From Strongylocentrotus droebachiensis (taxonomy: Eukaryota; Echinodermata; Echinoidea; Camarodonta; Strongylocentrotidae): a stretch of 64,000 nt of DNA. This document shows, in pieces, positions 57,371 through 64,000 of the stretch (positions within the stretch are counted from its first letter, which is position 1; each line of letters starts with the position of its first letter). The stretch lies in contig JAVYIG010009903.1 in assembly GCA_035222895.1 (NCBI GenBank), positions 1-64,000 on the forward strand, in the 5' to 3' direction. The notes under the pieces are model-generated. The model had not been told where the DNA came from and made no database searches. It saw only the letters and a list, made by a program, of their open reading frames with translations. The translations under genes and the position numbers were made by a program.

Positions 57371-57814
57371 TAAACGGCAAGGTATTTAGAGCCATTAAGA
57401 ATATGTATGCCTCTGCTAAGTCGTGTGTTACGACATGTGGTCAAACCTCCGAAACATTTGCTTGTAATATTGGGGTAAGGCAGGGTGATAATTTATCCCC
57501 CTTACTTTTCGCAATTTATCTTAATGATTTTGTTGGATATATCCGAACCAAATTTAAAGGTTTACAGTATTTATATAATGAAGTGTGTTCTGATGTTCTT
57601 GATAAAATTACTGATGAAGACCTATTTATTAATTTACATTCATTGCTATATGCAGATGATACAATTATCCTGGCAGAAAATCCAGAGGAACTCCAAACGG
57701 CTTTGGATGCTCTGTCTAACTACTGTGAGAAATGGAAATTGCGTGTGAATACTGAAAAAACAAAGATAATGAAATTCTCTAGAGGAAAGGTACGCAAGTA
57801 CCCAGTTTTTAAGT

Positions 57815-58939
57815 ATGGGAACGGTATTATCAATGTGGTACATGATTTTGTGTATCTTGGGGTTAAATTTAATTACAATGGTAATTTATAAAGGCAATAT
57901 CAAAACAGGTGATTCAGGCAAGAAAGCCTCATTTGCAATGGCCTTAAAGGTGCAAAGGTTAAGATTATCATTGGATATACAGTGTGAGTTATTTGATCAG
58001 TTAATCCTGCCAATACTGTTATATGGCTGTGAGGTGTGGGGTTTTGAGGATTTAAGCCAGATTGAAATTTTTCATCGCAAATTCTTAAGGGCCATACTGA
58101 ATGTCAATAAATATACACCTGACTGTATGATTTATGGTGAGACAGGCCGTACTAAAATTGATGTTCAGGTTAGATGGAGAATGGTAGGTTTTTGGCTAAA
58201 AGTAGTCAAAGGAAGTCATTGTAAATATACATTTAGATTCTATAATCTGTTAAAGTTACTTATGGAAAGAGGTTCCCAGTCTCAATTATCTAAATGGTTG
58301 TCATGTGTAGAGAATACATTAAATAATGCTGGGCTAGGAAATGTGTGGCAAATGCAAGGAGATGGATTCAGTAATACATGGATTCTTCATGCTCTTAAGC
58401 CCAGGTTGACTGACATGTCAAAACAAGAAATTATGTCAAATGTTTGGTCAAATCGCATTTGTGTTAACTACCGAATTATCAAGAACGAAATTTTATTTGA
58501 AAAGTATCTGGTACAGTTGAATAGAAGAGGTGCAATCACTTTGTGTCGATTCCGATGCAGGTCACACCGCTTACCAATTAATAATGGAAGGTTTGAAAAT
58601 AATCATGAAGAAGGTCAAATTGAATGTCCTTGTTGTAATTTAAAGGTTTTTGGAGATGAATTTCACTATATTTTTGTCTGCCCTTTTTTCAAGAAAGAAA
58701 GGCAGTTATACCTAGATATACAGTTTGTTGTGAGTAACCCTAGCACATTTCACATGGACAAATTATTTAATAGATCTAGCGTTAAACAATTAAGAAAACT
58801 CGTAAAATTCATAAGAGTAATAATACAATTATTTTCGTTGGTGCCTAAGGCTGAAAGGCATGGTCCTATTTTTGTTAATAAAAGTGTAGTAACTCGATGT
58901 GGTAGACAAACCAAACCACGTGATATTTTAGACTTATAA
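57815..58939 (+). CDS. C-terminal part of the second LINE's RT polyprotein
   Basis: About 350 codons after the frameshift, starting in family sequence near 57888 (YKGNIKTGDSGKKASFAMAL). It shows LFDQLILPILLYGCEVWGFE, then the tail with C-x2-C...H-x4-C (CPCCNLKVFGDEFHYIFVC). This is the RNA-binding or zinc-knuckle tail common in such LINEs. The first 24 codons of the open frame are out of the true frame. Confidence 0.75.
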   Translation: MGTVLSMWYMILCILGLNLITMVIYKGNIKTGDSGKKASFAMALKVQRLRLSLDIQCELFDQLILPILLYGCEVWGFEDLSQIEIFHRKFLRAILNVNKYTPDCMIYGETGRTKIDVQVRWRMVGFWLKVVKGSHCKYTFRFYNLLKLLMERGSQSQLSKWLSCVENTLNNAGLGNVWQMQGDGFSNTWILHALKPRLTDMSKQEIMSNVWSNRICVNYRIIKNEILFEKYLVQLNRRGAITLCRFRCRSHRLPINNGRFENNHEEGQIECPCCNLKVFGDEFHYIFVCPFFKKERQLYLDIQFVVSNPSTFHMDKLFNRSSVKQLRKLVKFIRVIIQLFSLVPKAERHGPIFVNKSVVTRCGRQTKPRDILDL

Positions 58940-59150
58940 CTTTAAACTGTATAGTGTATACTTAGTCTTTAATTAGCTCATGTTAATTGTGTTTTAGAAA
59001 TATAAATATGTATGTATCATGTCTATGTATTTTATTATCATATTTTACTTTGTTTTTATATATCTTTCTGTATTGTGTTGTAAATATGTTGTGCTCTCAT
59101 ACCCCGGAAGTGGGTCGATAGAGTCAATAAAATCTTATCTTATCTTATCT

Positions 59151-59599
59151 AGCTACAACCATGATTACATGAGAGCTTCCATTTTTTGGGAAATCCAGAA
59201 CAATTGAACTCTTGTGGTGTTATATCTGTGTTTCATGACTGTCAAAATATATTTAACACTTTCTTTATATCTTTACATATTTATATTCATGAATTACTTC
59301 ATCACTCTTGTTCGCTTATAAAATGCCAACGTGCTCGTCGTGCTGAGTTATTTGCTATAACTATGATTGCAATTGAAAACTTCCATTTATTTGGAAATCC
59401 AGAACAATTAACTTGTGGTGCTCTATATGATTATGTGTTTCATGACTGTCAAAATATATTTAACACTTTCTTTATATCTTTACATGTTTGTATTACTTTA
59501 TCACTCTCGTTCGCTTACAAATAAAAACGTGCTCATTTTACTCCGTATTCATATGAATACAATATAAATATTTTTAACAAATCCGCATCACCACCACTG
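59151..59599. repeat. Two tandem 207-base units, AT-rich
   Basis: The units near 59172-59378 and 59379-59546 share GGAAATCCAGAACAATT and CATGACTGTCAAAATATATT with the next 24 bases. Short open frames across them have no domain. Confidence 0.7.
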
Positions 59600-60120
59600 T
59601 TACATGCAGGCCCCGCAGAACGTTTTTCAAAGTTGGTGGGGGAGGGGCTAAAGAATTTACGATCAGGTAGAGCGTAGCGAGAGAAGCGAGTGAAGCGTAA
59701 ATTGGCTTGGGGTCCAGGGGAAAAAGCCCCAGCGGGGGGTCAAGGGGCAGACCCCTCGGAAGCTCAGGAGTTCAGTTTAGGAATTTAATTACGGTCAGAT
59801 GAGCATATTTTGATACCTTATTTATACCTTTTCACTAATTAGCCCGGGGTCCAGGGGACTGAGCCCTATGAAGCTCAGGGTTTTAGGCATTTAATAATGG
59901 TCAGATGATTTAATTGCGGTCGGATGGGCATATTTTGATTCCTCATTAATGTTGTGGCACTGGCAGGTCACAACTTTTCTTTCTTCCTTTCTTTCTATTT
60001 TAATATCTTACACATACTTTTTTCTAGTGAGGGGTGGCTTGAGCCCCCAAGCCCCGCCGTTTCTCGGGCCCTGACATGTGCCCATGCCTTGAGCCATAAT
60101 GTATGGCCGTACAGAGGATT
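59600..60120 (-). repeat. Inverted internal copy of the hAT-like element's minisatellite region
   Basis: CAGAACGTTTTTCAAAGT, ACGATCAGGTAGAGCGTA, GGGGTCCAGGGG and AATTACGGTCAGATGAGCAT are the reverse complement of the 49206-49700 region, including AAATTGGC. The poly-C ends seen at 48445 are absent, so it is a partial copy. Confidence 0.65.
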
Positions 60121-61913
60121 TTTTCATGTTGGGGACCGGGGTAAAATGCAATGAATTATTGATAATTTAGTGCATTTTCTTTTTTCTTTTTTATTTGTGG
60201 GAACTGCCCCTACCCTAGCCCCCGCTGCGTACAGTCATGGTTCAGTGACAAAGCAATGGCCTCGTAACTATGAGGCCCCAGGATCAAAACCGTGTCGATG
60301 TGCTATATTAGTGCCCTTTTGTGGGGCATTAATCCTCATTACTGTTATTTCATTCTTTCAAATTCATTCAAATGATTTTATTTCTCATGCAAAACATAAT
60401 ACAAAAATAATTATATCACAACAAATATGCAATGAAACGATAAATATAGTGGAAATAGCACGAGAAAAGAGGAACTAACTTGAAGCAGAGCTTGTTGAAG
60501 TGTTAGTTCCTCAGATGCAAATTTTACAATAAAACATGAACAAAGTATGCTTAAGGGCGTAGGTCCCCTAGTTGATAAGCATATTAGTATACACATGCTT
60601 TAGCAGTCACGCAAAACAAACACTGGCAAATCATTATTCAATAATATCTGAGAATTTATACTATTATCTAGATCTATTAGGAATAAATCATTGTCAAAAT
60701 AATTCCATAAATCGGGGGTAAAAATTAATATTCCAACGTTATGAGCGACAGTTTATATTCTCATAGTAATAACATATTGTTTTTTTTTTATCATAATCAT
60801 ACCTTGTCAATACTATATCACATCGTTTCTTTTCATAAAAAAACATTATATTCTTGCATCACATGATATCGTATCTTATAATAAATATTTTGTTATCATT
60901 TCGTGCAATTTTAAGTCAGGTGATATCACATGAATGCAATAACATAAAGATATCATATTTAGATCATGATCATATTATGTTATGTAATATCAATCATGTC
61001 GATCATATCTCCTTTGTATCATGATATTCATACGATTGTGCCGGTAAAGTGTAAATTTGATTTCTTCAATCGTTAAGAGTTCATTTTACTGAACAAGTGT
61101 TGCCGTAATTATATGTCGCTATTATAATTTTGAAATATGAATGTAAATGTATTTATTCCTGTTATATTCTGGCCCGTTTCCTTGGTCCAGTGGTCAAGAC
61201 ATTGGCGTTCTAATAGCCAGTGACCCTTGTTCGAATCCCGGCGGAGTCATTTTTCCACATTCGCAATCAATTCCGAAAAGGGATGACAGCAACTAAAAGT
61301 ATCTAAGAAATCAATGTATTTCCCTGGCTTTGGATTTCTTTTTTGTCTTCGATTTTCATACTTACTTTCAAAATAATCTTTCAACCTTAAATTCTTGCAA
61401 AATTCAGAACCATCTTATTTTTATGAAACTGCGGACGTAGTAAAAAAAGTTAATTTCAAGGATTTGTATTTCAATTGTTTTAATCAGCATTAATATACTC
61501 TCTTAGAGTAGGTTAGATAGAAACGTTATAATGGAAAAATATGCATCAGTATTAACAAACTTGACACTTCTGTGGCGTGGGAAAGTGGTGTACCCTATTG
61601 TTCAGTGCTATTGTAAACAGACAGTAAGGTGGCAATTTAATTGTACTGAAAATTCAATAACCAACAGATGGAGCGTTCTCTATTATACAAATATTGTTGT
61701 ATTAACAACAAAAAATCGACACTGTAGGCCTAGGCATACATACATGTACATCACACGCAATTTGAAAATCGCACAGACCGTTATTTAATTAATTCAAGAT
61801 CCCAATACCAGCAAGGTCATATTAGAAGCACCGTACCGGTAACTACCAGCGGGCACATGCAGGATTTGGAAAGGGGGCAGGCTCACGCCACGTCACCGTC
61901 ACTTTAAAGGTAC
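60121..61913. other. No gene; SINE-like fragments and shared repeats
   Basis: It contains a SINE-like stretch at about 60225-60345 (GGTTCAGTGACAAAGCAATG ... CCCAGGATCAAAACCGTG ... GGGGCATTAATCCTCATTAC). It also holds an inverted copy of the 45500 repeat (61020-61165), a tRNA-like SINE head (about 61175-61250, with the B box TTGTTCGAATCCCGG), and a block near 61745-61842 shared with 55610-55680. Confidence 0.5.
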
Positions 61914-62430
61914 CGGAAATACAAAGTTTTGGAAAATTTTGGAAATCGGGTGGATAGTGATTCTTTACAATTTTAATATGTTTGGATGCCCCTGTGGATG
62001 TAGAATAAGCACTAGAAAATTTAGCCCCTAAAACACTTCTGCTTTTGAGAAAAATTGAATATACAAATTTACCGATGCTCCCGGTAAATTTTGATAAATT
62101 TCAAATTGCGCCTACGGCCGTACAATGGTAGCTGCGACCATGACAATTTCAGAATATTATGTAATTGTATATGTATATGTAATTTCTAAACGGGAATAGC
62201 TAATTGGTCGATTTTAGACAAGAAACATTGTTTTAAAGCTTAATTAATATCTTGACCTTGAGAGGGAGCTATACAACATAAAGAGTTTATTATTTACAAT
62301 TTCACAACTTTAGACTTAGATTTTAACCACGACAACGATCACTGAATATTGTAGGATCGCATATATGCTTCCAATATGTTCATTTGAACCAAATTCATGA
62401 TCCAATACCAACACTTTGTATTACCTTTAA
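61914..62430. repeat. MITE family C copy 3
   Basis: TTAAAGGTACCGGAAATACA and ACTTTGTATTACCTTTAA are the ends. The core matches 18012-18524 in the same orientation. This copy is more diverged. Confidence 0.8.
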
Positions 62431-62869
62431 TTTTGAAATTTGTCATCCAATGAATACAAAAGATATATCATGAGTGCTTTTTATGAACCCTTTTTTAATA
62501 AATATATTATGCTGGATTCTGATCCAGATTGCACAACCTAAAATGATAAGATGGTCATCCCCAATACGCTTGCAGTTCTCAATTATGTGCACCCCTTCCT
62601 CCTTATTCCCTCATCTATCGTTACCGTCACTGTCATTGACGTATATGGCCGGCCCCCTCTTCAATAAAGGCTCCCAAGACTTCTGGAATAACCAAAAATG
62701 TTCTGATCACCATACTGCCGCTCTTTGGAGGGGCCTGGCGCGGCCTTTTCAGAATTATTTTTTACTAACCTTTTTAGGTACTACGGCTTAAAATAAACAA
62801 GCATGCTTATAATTTTTTGAAAATAAGCTGAATTCCGACTCACTTTTGCACAACCTTAAAATTAGCCCC

Positions 62870-63185
62870 CCACCCCCTCCATGCGTGCGCATTTCACACG
62901 CACATACCCCCCCCCCCCCAAGTTTTTCCCGTTTTCGTCGTTACTGTCACTAAGTGTCATTTCCTTGTCTTTCTTCCTTTCTGACCCGGCTTCTAGCTCT
63001 CTTCTTTCTCTTTCTCTTTCTCTGTCTCTCTCTCTTTCTTTTCTTTTCTTCTCTTTTCTCTTCTCTTCTCATTTTTGTTCTTCTTCTTTTCCTCCTTTTT
63101 TTTCCTTCCTCTTTTTTTTTGGCGCCGCCAATAGGGGGGGCGCGGCCGTTTCGGCCCCCCCTTGGATCCGGCACTGATTATGGAA
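62870..63185. repeat. Pyrimidine-rich transposon remnant
   Basis: Poly-C (62908-62918), a long TCTTT-type tract (62950-63120) and a GGGGGGCGCGGCC...CCCCCCTTGGATCCGGCAC end resemble the GGATCC-type elements at 35621 and 55563. The long open frames in it are composition artefacts. Confidence 0.5.
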
Positions 63186-63800
63186 AGGGGATGGGGCACT
63201 TATAAGAAGGAAAAAGAGCATTTATTAGGAAGGGGCACGTGTCAAAATAAAAGGGGCAGTTATTGAAGATGAAAAGAGCACTTATCAGGAGGAAAAGGGA
63301 CACTTGTCAAAATAAAACGAGTACCTCTCAGAATTTAATAGGGTCATTTACTAGGGATGGAAAGGGACTATGAGAATGAAGAGGGACTATGAGAATGAAA
63401 AGTAACTGTTTTCATAGATGAAAAGGGGCATTTATGATAAAGGGAAGGGGCTCTTTTTTAAATGGGGGCACTTGTTAGAAAGGAAAGGGGGCACATGTGA
63501 AAATATAAGGTGCGCTTATCCGAGTTAAACAAGGGGTAGTTATTAAAAGGGGAAAAGCCCCTCTCAGATTTGAATAGGGAAATTATCAGAGGTGAATGGG
63601 GCACTTATCGTATCTGAAAAGGGGCACTTACTAGAGATGAAAAAGGGCACTTATGAGAATGGAAAATGGACACTTATTGCAAAGGAAAACCGGAACTTAT
63701 CGAAGGAAAAGGGGTACGTATCAAAATAAAAGGGGCACTTATCAGAGATGGACAGGGAAAGGGGCACTTTTTAAAGTAAAAGGGGCCCTGTTTATGTAAA
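63186..63800 (+). repeat. Degenerate minisatellite, GGGGCACTTAT units
   Basis: About 20 irregular units of roughly 30 bases built on AAAAGGGGCACTTATCAGAG. Copies vary in length and spelling (GGGGCACTTACTAGAGATGA, GGGACACTTGTCAAAATAAA). No function is evident. Confidence 0.8.
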
Positions 63801-64000
63801 AAGTGCCACGTTAGAGCCACCATAGAGTCACTAACCACTAGTAATGTATCATAAAGTCATCATCCACCATAGAGCTACTGCTAAAATATCTTACACCACA
63901 GGGATATACCATTCAACGGAAATACCATATAATATACTCTACCATATATCATACCGTAAAAATACCATGCACCATACAGCCACCATAGAGCTACCATAGA
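63801..64000. repeat. CCACCATAGAGCTAC-type short repeats, window edge
   Basis: CACCATAGAG, CCATAGAGCTACC and ACCATA units recur irregularly to the end of the window. They probably continue as another minisatellite. Confidence 0.5.

Larger units (their letters stand above)
56030..59150 (+). mobile_element. LINE (non-LTR retrotransposon), degraded, split by a MITE
   Basis: RT-like sequence begins near 56200 (VEEVISMIKKLKNNKACGID, then an early stop) and continues with IVPIFKNKGLEKDPDNYRGI (56380s), EEQAGFREGYSTMDHAF and CAFVDFRKAFDMIDRASLWY. A 664-base MITE (56707-57370) interrupts it. It resumes with GVRQGDNLSPLLFAIYLNDF, LLYADDTIILAE (YADD), and a C-terminal CPCCNLKVFGDEFHYIFVC zinc-knuckle-like motif. 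A frameshift lies near 57887. The 3' end is AATAAAATCTTATCTTATCT, a short TCTTA repeat tail rather than poly-A. CR1/L2-like or jockey-like; clade unresolved. Confidence 0.85.

Noticed and set aside
61175-61260. Possible tRNA gene
   Set aside because: It has A and B box-like motifs, but the acceptor and T stems do not pair, as in a decayed tRNA-derived SINE head.

Overview
This is a stretch of animal genome: AT-rich, with long introns, GT-AG splice sites, poly-purine and poly-C/G runs, non-LTR retrotransposons, tRNA-derived SINEs and dozens of short inverted-repeat (MITE-like) copies. Degenerate TTAGGG-type repeats, a SEA/HYR/C-type-lectin receptor, and bilaterian VPS26C, HPS6 and mevalonate kinase genes point to a marine invertebrate deuterostome, probably an echinoderm. 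That placement is an inference from style and gene content, not from a database match.

Layout: (1) about 1-9.5 kb, minus strand: six exons matching the N-terminal half of HPS6, a subunit of the BLOC-2 complex for lysosome-related organelles. The gene runs off the left edge, and its first exon was not found. (2) 11.8-13.3 kb: a retrocopy of a SAP-domain transcript and several MITEs. (3) 16.2-17.4 kb, minus strand: a complete mevalonate kinase in one uninterrupted exon, with its stop codon at the edge of a MITE. (4) 22.4-32.6 kb, minus strand: a complete seven-exon VPS26C (DSCR3), 297 codons, the arrestin-like subunit of the retriever complex; its introns hold a LINE, several MITEs, a 0.5-kb purine tract and long homopolymers. 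(5) 35.0-54.4 kb, plus strand: a 13-exon gene that I assemble into a 761-residue type II membrane protein. It has a long cytoplasmic tail, one transmembrane helix, a SEA domain with a GSVIV self-cleavage motif, a Thr-rich mucin-like exon, a HYR domain and a C-terminal C-type lectin domain. It reads like a cell-surface or immune lectin receptor and is the most novel item here. (6) 54.4-64 kb: gene-poor DNA with a second LINE (split by a MITE), MITEs, SINE fragments and minisatellites.

The genes do not form an operon or an obvious pathway. VPS26C and HPS6 both act in endosomal and lysosome-related trafficking, mevalonate kinase acts in isoprenoid synthesis, and the lectin gene is divergent from VPS26C across about 2.4 kb. 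All exon models come from reading splice sites, frame and phase by eye and recalling family sequences. No alignment or RNA evidence was available.
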